From Apodospora peruviana (taxonomy: Eukaryota > Ascomycota > Sordariomycetes > Sordariales > Lasiosphaeriaceae): DNA of 64,000 bases. The stretch is from the NCBI GenBank assembly GCA_033439685.1, contig JAUEDM010000003.1:774001-838000 (forward strand). Direction: 5' to 3'. This document shows, in pieces, positions 31,585 through 41,720 of the stretch. Position numbers and translations under genes: made by a program. The notes beneath the pieces were generated by a model that ran no database searches, had not been told where the DNA came from, and saw only the letters and a list, made by a program, of their open reading frames with translations. Position 1 is the stretch's first letter. Each line of letters starts with the position of its first letter.

Positions 31585-34023
31585 GCTTTCGGCTTGCAAG
31601 ACACTGTATCACTTACTACTTTTGGCTGTATATACTTTCTTCATTGTCTCTTTGGTGTCTCTCGAATTTGTTTCTGATGGTTGCTGGTTGTTAACGTTTT
31701 GGAAACTGTTTTGTTGGTACTGTATATACAGGCTGTATCTGGGTTTAGATCTCGGATTTTCTGTTATGTTGGCGTTTCATAGATGTAGAGGTTACAGACC
31801 TATATGTTGCCCGAATCTTGCTCTCTGCCATTTCCTTGTTCGTGAGTGGGCCGGTGCTGTTGCCGCTTTAACCTGTGTGGTGGGTGTGTGGTAGGTGTGC
31901 GGCGGGCGTGCGATGGGTGTGCGATGGGGTGTGCTGAATGTGGCGGTGTCTGGGAGCCTTATTCTGCCACTCCGGCTAGATTGTTCCGAACCAAAATTAG
32001 AAGAGTATTACAGGGGTGCCTTTCTAGACCCAATATAATTCTCCTTACATAATTTTTTTCAACGACATGTTGAGGAGGGATTTTATCTGAAGTCGTATGT
32101 CGACGTTCTGTTAGCCCCGAGGTCTGGTGACTTGCTTTGATTTGGGTCAACACGGCATACGAAGGGTTGGGCAACAGACTGCTAAGGGGCCGACCGGGGC
32201 GATGAAACTGCATTGAGCCAACCATAGATGATTGGTAGCTAAGATCATTCTCCCATGTCGTCGTCTCTCCTCGCACTACCGCGACCCTCGACCGAAGCCT
32301 TGCGGGCATGGCATAGCAGGGCCAGCCGGCTCCTGTTGGCAATACCTCGTCTGAAGCGGGACAGGCATCCGATCCTGAGGGCGTTACATACAGCAAGACC
32401 ACTGGCGAGATGTCTTAGGTTAGAACCAGGACTTGGGGTTCGACATACGCCAAACTCACGGCGTCTTTCCGGACTTTCTCCTCTCGAGTCCGGCGAGGGG
32501 CGGGCCCGATCGAGAGGGTACGCGGCTCGATAGCTCAGAGAGCAAAGGCGACAGCCACGGCGCTGACAAAGTTGAACCCCCTTTGCGTTGGCTCAAAATA
32601 GGATGGAGGCCGGGGATCTACAATTTGCATCCATGGAATTGGTTTGGGACAAGACCACGCCCTCCTCGCCGAGTCGAGGGAAGGTCTGCACAAGGGTCAC
32701 GGCTTTGCCGAGAGCCATTCAATCTGTTTGCAGTTGCTTCAAGGTCCGCCATACCCGCGGAAGCAATTCCCGCAGAGACCGAAACGATGCCTGGTGTGTT
32801 GGTGGGTTGCTGCATCGGACTTTCTGTCCCACAAGATCTTGGCATTCTATGAATGCACTTACCTCCATATTGGGTAGAACTAGTGAATTCCCGGTTTCCT
32901 TTCCCTTTATTTCCTCGATTTCCACGTGACCTTTACGCACTAACCATTAGTTAACGTCTACCTCCAATACAACTTCTCATATTTACACGCCAGACGCCTC
33001 GGCTATCATCGACGTCTTCTCTCGTCTACCTTCTCCTTTCTTCAACAAGGATGTTCCGCCGGTGAGGGAGTATTCCTGTGACGATCTGTTCAGTTTACGA
33101 AAGACTGCACACCATTCTCATACGCAGGAGATAGGAGATCTGTCTTTCGCAGGTATGTGGCGCGGATACCTCTCATTCCGCTGCAGGACCGCAGGCTGAG
33201 GTACGAATGAGTGGAATTCGCGCTAAGCGTTTGGTCTCGTGTTCACACAAGCCGGGGCCTGTTGATGATAGATTCATGCGCAAAGGTGGTGACCGGGATG
33301 CGCAGGGTCTAGAAGGCCTCTCTTCTTTAAGTGGATGACGTGGACTTGCTCGTGGGGTGATGGGAATATCAGAGGTGATGTGTCTTGCGTATCAGGTTGG
33401 TAATAGGTCGCTTAGGGGGTCTGATGCCCCTTTCTCAGGCAGATGGCGCGGGATCTCTCGTTCCTCCGGTTCGGTGTAAGACCGTTCAGGGTAGCGTATC
33501 CTGCGTACGAAGTTGGTTGACGGGTCCTCACACTTCGGTAAAAGTCTGTAATGTGTCATTTGCAGGGTTACGAAGCTGTTGGGAGAAGCTTGGTGCACAT
33601 CTCTCGTTCACCTTGCAATATGGTCTGCATTAGGTCGGCAACCAAGGCAGCAGGCAATTTGCTATGCCAATTCCTCTGCCTCAGGACCAGGGTGGAATGG
33701 GGTTTCGGTAAGACGCTCTCCCTGCTCCTTCTTCGGGCTCTCTTCTTCACTCTCTAAACTAACTTAATTCATTAATGCTAGAGACGACTCAGAGGCATTG
33801 GGATATGGGCTGAAACTAGAAGTCTAAGGCAGTGGCATCAAATTATTGGCCCTTATACGACTGATCCTCCGATGGCTCCGTCTACCCCGACCCAATAGTA
33901 AGATTATAGCGTTCACTCGCACATCGAGAAGCAGTAGGGCGTGGGAGGAAGGCAGAGACGGACTGGACCTGGGTGGACGTTGGCGCTGATAACACAGGGC
34001 TTGATGCTTGGTGGACCACGATC
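31585..34023. other. intergenic, 2.4 kb, with splice-signal cluster
   Basis: No open frame with family motifs. Between 33049 and 33770 there are several intron-like donors and acceptors and diverged repeats. They may mark an undetected transcript of very short exons. The left part (31585-33000) shows nothing. Confidence 0.4.
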
Positions 34024-36528
34024 TCAACGTTGCCCAAAACAACCCGAGATGTCCTCCACAACCTGTTGCAGTTCTTCCGTGAAAGGATCCTTGCCTTGCT
34101 TCTGCGGTCTCTTCCTCTTCCAGGTTTGGCCATTTGGGCTGAGCAGGCCAAGAGGTTGGCGACCACGGACCTCTGCTCTCTCGAAGTCAACGACCATAAC
34201 ATTTCGGTCGTACAAGACGTTGCGTACTTCCGCATCGCGGTGGAAAACTCCAAGTCGATGAATTTCGGTATAGGCCATGGTGATTGCGTCTCTGACAACC
34301 ACCTTGTCGACCCGGTCAACGCATTTGGACAGTGGCTGGCCAGCCCAACTAAGCAGTAGGAAGTGCTTGGAAACACGGCCATCGCAGTAGTATGGGAGAA
34401 CCAGGTCTATTAGACCAAGACATACCGGAACGTGCCTCCCCTGAATAGCAGAGAGCTGGTTGTAGATGTCCTCCTCATTCTGTAGACGACCACGATTTGC
34501 TGACTCGACGCCCTTGGCAACAAGTGTGTAACCATGGGTGGACAGTCGGACCTTGAAGAGCGACCCGACAGCTCCCGCTAGGTAGAGCGGTGCGGAGTCC
34601 GCGTCACGGCCGCGGTCACGGGCTAGCTGTGCGCGAAGAAGATGGAGAAAGTCAACGCGGCTAATGTGGCGTGGTCCATGACAAGGAGCGTTCGGGCAGG
34701 ACTGGTCCATCGGCCCGCCAAGTGCAAGCCCAATGAGGCACTGATGGGTGCAGTACGCCCGGTCCTGTATGTCCGGCCGCCCTTCCCTTTCGCCACCACT
34801 TCCCCTCCCAGAGCTTGCACCCGATGTGGCGCCGCCAGAGGCGCCTGATGTCGCAGGTTTTCTGCCAGAACGAGTCAACCGATCCGCTGTTGGCGAAGGG
34901 GGCGGCGGTTCGTCATCGTCATCATGTCGTAGACCGGACTTGATGCTGGCCTGCTTGCAACGTAATCGAGTCTGAATTGGCGAGCGCGTAAAGCCTTGCC
35001 AGCGCTGGGGCTTGTATGGGGAAGCGCGTTCTTTATCCTTGCGAACTGTCGCTGGAATTTTGCCCAGCACATCTTCGAATTCCACGTCCCAAGTGTCAAG
35101 GCGTTCAACGGCGTCGTGCCATGATTGTGGGGGCGGTGGCGTACGGAGGGCCTGGAGGATGAAGGCGAAGACGTGTGCGACAGCCGTGCGATGGAGTCTG
35201 TTCTTGTCATCCTCAATGACATCAAGGTTCGGTACGCACACATGGTAGAAGACTGTGGCGGGATCGTCCGGAATATAGAGAAAGACGAAGACTTGTCCCG
35301 TACAGACGTATCCATATCGTATGCCCTTGCCGACCATGTAGGAGAAGAGTTGCGTGACGACAGCGGCGGTGAGCGCCCTCGATGCGAGGACAAAGCCCTC
35401 GCAGTCCTTATTGATCACGTCTCGTCCCGGCTGGATATCGGATGCCAACCCGGTCACAATTTCTTCCTGGCTTAGCTTGTGTGGCGCCTTGTACTCAATG
35501 GCCATCGCCGGGATGTTGGCACCGTCTGCCGTCCTGTATATGCAAAACTGGTCCGCTCGGTTGCCTTTCCCTTTCGCGGGGCGGCGTGGTCTTCGGATCG
35601 CTGCGGTCGTTGTGAGGGTTGTGTCTGCGGAACTGTTCTCGGCAAGGGACATGCGCTCGAGAGGCTCGGAAAGTCTGTTGTCGACGGCGCCTAGATTCGT
35701 GTGGCTCTCGAACGTCACGGTTCCCCGCAGGCCAAGGGAGTTTCGGAGCTGCGTGTTTTCAGATACTGCATCAACTAGCTTCTGTACTGCAATCTCGACG
35801 GTGTCGCGCTCGAAGGAGCGGAGGCCTTGCTCGCTGCTAATGGGGCTGATTAAAGACTTAACATAGGCCATCTGGTGTGGGGATGGGAACACAGGGTTAT
35901 TGGCGAAGGACGGGTTGGAGAGCTGTTCCCATATTTCTTCCTGTCTTGCTGGAAAGTCGTACCATTCGGCGATTCGTTGGGGGTAAATACGGCCGACGGG
36001 ATTGGTCGTGTCGCCTTGGGTGGTCAGAGAACGGTCGGTGACTACCCGGATAGCAAGACTGAGGGAGTGACAGGTCTCAAGATAACGCTCCAGTGGCTGT
36101 GGTTGTGATGCTCTTGCGACCTCTTCGGCTTCTTCGCGTCGGCGCTGCTCCTCTTCGCGTCGTCGCTGCTCCTCTTCGCGTCGTCGCTGCTCCTCTTCGC
36201 GTCGTCGCTGCTCCTCTTCGCGTCGTCGCTGCTCCTCTTCGCGTCGGCGTTGCTCCTCTTCGCGTCGGCGTTGCTCATCGAAGGCGCGAGTCTCCGCTTC
36301 CGAGGCCCGGCGCTGCTCATCGGAGGCGCGAGTCTCCGCTTCCGAGGCCCGGCGCTGCTCCTCTTCGCGTCGGCGTTGCTCATCGAAGGCGCGAGTCTCC
36401 GCTTCCGAGGCCCGGCGCTGCTCCTCTTCGCGTCGGCGTTGCTCATCGAAGGCGCGAGTCTCCGCTTCCGAGGCCCGGCGCTCAGCTTGCACAAGAGCCT
36501 CTCGTAGTCTCGCAAGCTCGTCGTCCAT
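34024..36528 (-). CDS. coiled-coil / EYK nuclease-like / kinase-like fusion protein
   Basis: One exon, 834 residues. Residues 1-140 are charged heptads: four copies of a RASEAETRAFDEQRR unit and six REEEQRR repeats, predicting a long coiled coil. Residues about 150-460 form a globular domain with D326...E345-Y-K347 (DQFCIYR...MAIEYKAPHKL), the spacing of a PD-(D/E)xK nuclease active site, though catalysis is unproven. A basic and Gly/Ser-rich linker follows. Near 600-640 is a Cys/His segment (YCTHQCLIGLALGGPMDQSC). The C-terminal part is protein-kinase-like: LVAKG (lysine), then HRDAEVRN (763-770) and VDFERAE (D781; DFE instead of DFG). The family recurs in fungal genomes but has no known function. 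The architecture recalls Crinkler-type REase-kinase effectors. Confidence 0.72.
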   Translation of the reverse strand: MDDELARLREALVQAERRASEAETRAFDEQRRREEEQRRASEAETRAFDEQRRREEEQRRASEAETRASDEQRRASEAETRAFDEQRRREEEQRRREEEQRRREEEQRRREEEQRRREEEQRRREEEQRRREEAEEVARASQPQPLERYLETCHSLSLAIRVVTDRSLTTQGDTTNPVGRIYPQRIAEWYDFPARQEEIWEQLSNPSFANNPVFPSPHQMAYVKSLISPISSEQGLRSFERDTVEIAVQKLVDAVSENTQLRNSLGLRGTVTFESHTNLGAVDNRLSEPLERMSLAENSSADTTLTTTAAIRRPRRPAKGKGNRADQFCIYRTADGANIPAMAIEYKAPHKLSQEEIVTGLASDIQPGRDVINKDCEGFVLASRALTAAVVTQLFSYMVGKGIRYGYVCTGQVFVFLYIPDDPATVFYHVCVPNLDVIEDDKNRLHRTAVAHVFAFILQALRTPPPPQSWHDAVERLDTWDVEFEDVLGKIPATVRKDKERASPYKPQRWQGFTRSPIQTRLRCKQASIKSGLRHDDDDEPPPPSPTADRLTRSGRKPATSGASGGATSGASSGRGSGGEREGRPDIQDRAYCTHQCLIGLALGGPMDQSCPNAPCHGPRHISRVDFLHLLRAQLARDRGRDADSAPLYLAGAVGSLFKVRLSTHGYTLVAKGVESANRGRLQNEEDIYNQLSAIQGRHVPVCLGLIDLVLPYYCDGRVSKHFLLLSWAGQPLSKCVDRVDKVVVRDAITMAYTEIHRLGVFHRDAEVRNVLYDRNVMVVDFERAEVRGRQPLGLLSPNGQTWKRKRPQKQGKDPFTEELQQVVEDISGCFGQR
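36110..36490. repeat. in-gene tandem repeats of 21 and 63 bp
   Basis: Six near-identical 21-bp units (36125-36270, REEEQRR) adjoin 63-bp units coding the ASEAETRAFDEQRRREEEQRR-type block, one of them shortened. Near-identity at the DNA level indicates recent expansion or homogenisation inside the coding region at 34024-36528. Confidence 0.85.
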
Positions 36529-37169
36529 TGCGACAGAGAAAAGACGTCGTGCCGCTGACGTGGTGGACCTTGATGATCTGGGCAGAGGATGGCTGAAGCG
36601 ATTGTTTGGGTTCGGACCTGGCTGACAGAAGTGACGTTGCCGAAGGAACGTGCACGCGGCATTATTTCCGACGAGAACGGCAAGTTCCGGGCCACTGCCT
36701 GATAGAACTGAAAGGTTTTATTTTTGCCGTAACGCTTACTTTCTTGTTACGAACCCCCGATTGGAGGATTAGGCGAGGGAGTCCCTGGGCCTATCAGAGG
36801 GTGCTCTGCGGGACACAGGGGGGTCTTGGCACAGAGTAGTTGTGCTTTGTGTGCTCTGTGGCGTAATGACAGAAGAGACAGAGCAGTTGCGCTCTGTGTG
36901 CTCTGTGGCGTAATGACAGAAGAGACAGAGCAGTTGCGCTCTGTGTGCTCTGCTGCTCTGTTGCGGAGGCAACAGGGCAACAGGCGGGCACTTGTATTGG
37001 TTGGAGCATTTCTATACAGTTGCGAGAGTCTGGAACTCTCGGGGATGGATTTATTACGGCAGTAATCAATACAAGTACTTTGGCAATAGTTGTTGTGACA
37101 ACTGCGCATCTTGTGTGTTCAGCGGAACCGATACTCTTTGTGATTACCCCCTACCTAAGACCTAACTCC
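36529..37169. other. intergenic with tandem repeat
   Basis: Promoter side of the fusion-protein gene. It holds the 47-bp tandem repeat and nothing else recognised. Confidence 0.5.
36839..36956. repeat. 47-bp tandem repeat, 2.5 copies
   Basis: Unit starts at 36839, 36886 and 36933, each beginning GTTG(C/T)GCT(C/T)TGTGTGCTCT. The second and third copies are identical over their overlap; the first differs at a few sites. It lies between the fusion-protein gene and the recombinase-like remnant. Confidence 0.85.
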
Positions 37170-37601
37170 TTTGTGGCTCTGTGGAGCAACAGACTCTTGT
37201 GAATCGGGATTCTTCAGATTCCAACCCGAGACGAAGCGCCGAAAATAGTTCCTCACAGTCTGCACCGTTGGTTTTCCATTTGGATCAAGGACACCAGGGG
37301 TGGAGTTGCCGAATCAGCAAAGAGCTTGAGAGACTGCAAGCTGTGAGGGCTTACGATGGTGCCCTTCTTAATGAGCAAATCGTTTTTGAACCTTTTATTC
37401 AGGTCAGCTTGTATCTTCTGCCGTTGTCCATAAAGTGGTAACTCACTCATCCCATAAGGCTAGCTGTATATTATACAGGCCCTCGGTATACTCCAAGACC
37501 CCGTTTGGCACAACCTTGTTATCAACGGTGTTGATGTCGCCTTCGTACCCGTTCTCTTACGCCAACTTTCTTTTTTCGGCTGCAGTCTTTGCCTTGGGCA
37601 T
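37170..37601 (-). pseudogene. remnant resembling FluG/DUF3435-type protein N-terminus
   Basis: Read on the minus strand across frames. MPKAKTAAEKRKLA (ATG at 37601) is followed by a TAA, then ENGYEGDINTVDNKVVPNG and LYNIQLALWDE. A frameshift leads to PLYGQRQKIQADLNKRFKND and KGTIVSPHSLQSLKLFADSA. A second shift leads to TVRNYFRRFVSGWNLKNP near 37200. The last block looks like the start of the FluG/DUF3435 domain of fungal proteins related to tyrosine recombinases (Crypton or Starship-captain type). The catalytic C-terminal part is absent here. At least one stop and two shifts interrupt it. Family assignment is from memory of the pattern and needs a profile search. Confidence 0.4.
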
Positions 37602-38315
37602 CTTGGATAACTGCGGTGTTGGGATGACAGAAGAAGGAGGATGGCGATCTTGTAGAGGCGTAGGAGAAGGAATGACATGGGCAGGCGGGCGGACGTGAGC
37701 TAGTGAATGCGGTTGATTTAAATTTGGAAGACATTCCGAGAGAGACTGGCAAATCTGAATGGGCACTATTTCCAGCCTTTATATTAGGGTCACAATGTAC
37801 ACCTACAGTGGCAGGGTACCGAACACAGCCCCGAACCGCCAAATTCAAGCTGCGACTCGACCCCCAGGCAACACAGCAGTGCCCAATTCCGGGAGGCGCG
37901 CAACAAAAGACTGTCAATTGACTCTTCGCGATGTACAGGGGGTCATTGTTAAGTGACAAAATGTGGAGTCGTTTTCAGCGCCCGGTGCCACCCTGTGCAC
38001 CCTGTGCTGGCCCTGCTTAGTCCCTGCTTAGCGCCTGCTAAAGCGGCGGTACACGTTTGGGGGCCGAGAGGGCAAGATTCGGGAAGCATAACAATTTGAA
38101 CATATCTGCGTTCTAACGATGAATTACCCACTGCTGCCTCCGAGAATTATGACCTATCACAGTGTGATAATATGCAAAAGAATGGCCTCCAGCGATGCGC
38201 CCTTGTATTAATTATTAGAATCAGGCTTCCCGCCATGGAACCAGTATCCAACAGCGATGAACCCACCATCGCCCGAAAAGGTCGTGTCGTTTCCGGTGTC
38301 CCAAGGACATGGACC
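37602..38315. other. intergenic
   Basis: About 0.7 kb between the recombinase-like remnant and the end of the ankyrin gene. If the microsatellite at 38336 is counted one base shorter, the ankyrin frame would run on to about 38147. Nothing else seen. Confidence 0.45.
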
Positions 38316-38334
38316 TTAAGCATCTCTCTGGGCA

Positions 38335-38411
<77 letters not shown>

Positions 38412-40236
38412 GGGATCTGGTGACAATGTGGACGGGGTGCCTGTTTCCCGCAAAGTACTGACGGTGGAAATGGCCTGCTCGTCGACTGATAGGAGAGATA
38501 CGGGACGGAATCTTTGGACTCGGATTGCAGCGACATCATGGACGAATTTTCTGGTCGGAGTATTACAATCCTTAATGAGTGGTCCGATCATAAGGTCCCG
38601 GATTCTGTCGAAGATTTCCATCCTACCACGTGTCTTCGCGTCCTTGGAGAGCTTGTCATAAAACTTGGGCTGTCTCGCACCAATGATTTGATGAACTCTT
38701 TGGCGATTTTCCCCTCTGACGTCGACTCGTGCACCTGCATGAAGCAGAAGCTTTGCTGAGAGATAGTAATCTTCGAGGGGGTTTTCGCCGATATTGTCTG
38801 CGGTGATGGACAGCAAATTGGAGACCAAAATGTGAAGGGGGTTCTTTGAGCGGTTGTCTCTGGTATTGACTGGAGAGCCGTACGCTAGATGAAGTCTTAG
38901 AGTCTCGACATCTGGAGCAGGTGAAACGGCCCAGGAGATGGGTGTCCAGCCATTCCAGTCTCTCGCTGCCGGACTCGCTCCGTGTTGGATGAGGAGCTCT
39001 GCACACCGCCCGAGGGCTAGATGAAGCGGAGTAACATCGCGTGATGACAAATGAGGTTTGTTCGAGTTGTCGTTCGCTTTGAAGAACGACACGTTGCATC
39101 CCAAAGATGCATCGACATTGTGTGACAAGAGGAATGCCAAGATATCCGAAGCACCTTAGGCAGCAGCAATGTGAAGCAGATTGGACTTTTCGAGGACCAA
39201 ATTGTAATGGGGTCCACGAAGTGTGACCTTACGCGGATTGTCGAGTTTCTGATTGGCCTTATGCTCTATTAGGAGTTTGACCCATCCGATGCTTTTTAAC
39301 TTTGAAATGGCGTGCTGGAGGGGGTAGAAGTGTTCGTGTGCTGAGTGCGGATCAACGTGAAACCCAGCATGGAAAAGTGAGACGGCAATCCTGGTGTCCT
39401 TTGCGTCCTTCGACCACATTGCGCGTTCCAATATGGGGAACCTCTGGGTGTAAATATCGTGATTAGGATCTGCCCCTCGCCGTATTAATAAATCGACAAG
39501 TTGTGGGTGTTTATGCGTTACAGCCATGGCAAGCAGTGTGTGGTGGTCCATGGTTGTGTCTGGGTCCGCCCCGTTGCGCAACAGGAGGTCTAGAATCTGG
39601 AGGTCGTGGCCGTCAGACGCTATTATCTTGCCGATCTCGATTCCTAATGGTGATTGTTCTTTTCGGTCTCTTGCGTTGATATACGCCCCTTTGCGAAGAA
39701 GTAACTCGACAATCTCGAGGAAGCCACTGTCAAGAGCTAACATGAGAGGTGTTCTGCGAAGGCTTTGCGGATCTGACGTGTCGTAGCCGTTGACATAGAC
39801 ACCTTTCTCCAGGAGGAGTTTGACAAATTCGAAATCGTTGTCCTCGCAGGCTTGACAAAGCTGCGATGCCAGCCGACGGCTGTTGGCGGACAATTTCCAC
39901 ACCGGGGACCAGGATACACTTCGTCTGGACATGCGCTTTTGTGACTCGGCATCATGGTCAGTGGCTGGCATGGGGCCCCCAACTTTTGCTGGTCGTCCGG
40001 TACGCCTCTTTGTTTGGCTGTTTAAGCGGTATGGGGTTGGTTCGCCTCTTGACGGGTCGTCCGTTTTGGCCTCGGCCATCCTACCTAGAAACTAGATCGG
40101 ACATCGCATTTCCGGTCAACACCTTGGGGTAGATGGTTCTCAAGGCTAGAGTCTTGTCTTGCAATGTCGTTTCTTTCCAAGTGACTCGGTTAGAAACAGC
40201 TTCATCATCGGTAATGAGGGAGTAATTAGTAGACAT
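38316..40236 (-). pseudogene. ankyrin-repeat protein, broken by in-frame TAA
   Basis: The main frame runs from ATG 40079 to 38316. It is interrupted by a TAA at 39156-39158 inside an ankyrin repeat (LLHIAAA*GASDILAFLLSH), with the same frame before and after. About seven ankyrin units are seen, for example TPLMLALDSGFLEIVELLLR, HTLLAMAVTHKHPQLVDLLI and VTPLHLALGRCAELLIQHGA. A better start may be ATG 40236: its 51-codon frame (with IYPKVLTGNAMSDLVS) can splice from GTAGGA at 40083 to the CCAG before the codons for RRSVSW (near 39930) and stay in frame. The C-terminus runs through a (GTT)n microsatellite giving poly-Asn then poly-Gln. It probably belongs with the helical-domain frame upstream (40311-40949). 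Confidence 0.65.
38336..38413. repeat. (GTT)n microsatellite with one-base slip
   Basis: About 26 GTT units, broken by a single extra T near 38380. In the minus-strand ankyrin frame this gives ten Asn codons, one Lys, then about fourteen Gln codons. Confidence 0.9.
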
Positions 40237-40310
40237 AGAGCCGAACGACGTGTACCAGAAACATGACAGACTGGATCTGGCGATCTATTTTTGTCTCTTC
40301 GTAGTTTTTT

Positions 40311-40949
40311 TTATGAGAGAAGTGGCACCTCCTTGTCTAGCTCGGCAAGCACGACGTCGCAGTTTCTAGTCGCATCCTTGATGGCGCCTCGTAGCTTGGG
40401 CGAAATGACACAGGCCTGGTCAAGACACTGTTGAAGTTGTCCGAGGCCTCCCCTGAATTGCTGCAGCTTAGCCCGGAGAGCCAACGCGGGCTGGTTGTCG
40501 GGCTGCTTGGCGATGAAGTCATCAACGTTGCTGGCCGCCGAGGCATGTTGACCGGCCAGTGTACGGCAAGCACCGATCAGCGAGAGATTTCCGATCGTTT
40601 CTGGCGCCGACATGTTGATTGTGTTCGATCGTGCTCCTTGCGATATCGTGAGCTGGATGCGTTGGCTGCCTGGAGTCCGATCATGCCCCGCCCAGGGGCG
40701 ATCAGTGAAGCACTTTATGATCGGGGAATCTTCGGCGTTGCGTCGACGAAATGGTGTTGTCCAATCCGAAGGTGCATCGAAACTGCCGATATTGAATGAG
40801 GCCTGTTGACTGGCCGATGAAAGTGCATTGTTGCTGACAGTGACATGTGGCACGGCATGCCTAAGCTGAGAGGGAGCTTGAACAACAATTTTACCGGGGC
40901 CGGAAGAAGTGGCCTTCTCCTGCTTTTTGGTTTTGTCCTTTCTGCCCAT
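40311..40949 (-). CDS. helical N-terminal domain protein (STAND-like), hypothetical
   Basis: 212 residues from ATG 40949. The first 110 residues are basic and Ser/Thr-rich, without a recognisable domain. From about 114 (MSAPETIGNLSLIGACRTLA) to the end it is helical, with LRAKLQQFRGGLGQLQQCLD and NCDVVLAELDKEVPLLS. This resembles the N-terminal alpha-helical domain of fungal STAND/ankyrin proteins. It stops 75 bases before the next small frame (40236), which leads into the ankyrin repeats on the same strand, so this may be the first exon of one larger gene, with an intron I cannot place. No ATPase domain is present. Confidence 0.45.
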   Translation of the reverse strand: MGRKDKTKKQEKATSSGPGKIVVQAPSQLRHAVPHVTVSNNALSSASQQASFNIGSFDAPSDWTTPFRRRNAEDSPIIKCFTDRPWAGHDRTPGSQRIQLTISQGARSNTINMSAPETIGNLSLIGACRTLAGQHASAASNVDDFIAKQPDNQPALALRAKLQQFRGGLGQLQQCLDQACVISPKLRGAIKDATRNCDVVLAELDKEVPLLS

Positions 40950-41720
40950 GTTTTTCGAGAAGCATTGCTGTGAGTATTAGTAGTAGTGACGGAGAATGGA
41001 ATGCGACATGCGTTTGACGGTGCCTTGTTTTAAACCACTGATCGAGGTTGGTTGTGGGTTTAGACTTACACTCCTACTTGTAGGGCCCCAACTACCTTAC
41101 GCTGGATTTCGGTTGAGTCATCCCGGAGCATACGAATTATCAGCAATACGACCTCACACCTAGACTACTAGTACTTGTGTAGGTGCCTTACTTAGTCTGA
41201 ACAACATGGTTCCGCTATACGATGCATGTTCTCGAAGGTCTGATTCGGGAGAGGATAGACTTGATCGTAGACTGGACCTCCTGGGCTGGGATGTAAGGAA
41301 CTTGTCGTATACTTCGACAATCTATATAAATCCATGTTATGCAATGACTGTGTTAGACTTTCTACTTTGTTCTTATACACAATTCCACCCCTAACCATGG
41401 AACTGTCCAACAATATTACATCAATCGATGCAGGTTCATTTACTAAATAATCACGTGGCATATAAGCATTGGAACGCCCGGCGTCTGGTCATAATGGAAA
41501 GACAACTCTCATTTGACACCTTTAAGTACAAACGATTAAATGTGCGTTTGGCACCCCAACTGGTGGTTTTTAGCCATATATATGTTGATATTGATGCTGA
41601 CAAGGGTATTATCGAAAAAAGGACCCGAAAAAGCCACGATGTCAACCAGACGCCATCTATCCATCGCACCATTCATTTCCCACTTATTACATCCATCCCT
41701 TTCAAAGCAGCAACTGACTC
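40950..41720. other. intergenic
   Basis: Leader of the helical-domain gene and 3' side of the GPI-type protein gene. AT-rich; no coding signal. Confidence 0.5.

Noticed and set aside
30655..31599. 314-codon minus-strand frame rich in Gly, Ala and Val
   Set aside because: Exact antisense shadow of the thaumatin-like gene, caused by its strong GC-ending codon bias.
36093..36596. Plus-strand repetitive frame opposite the coiled-coil region
   Set aside because: Shadow of the 21/63-bp repeats of the fusion-protein gene.
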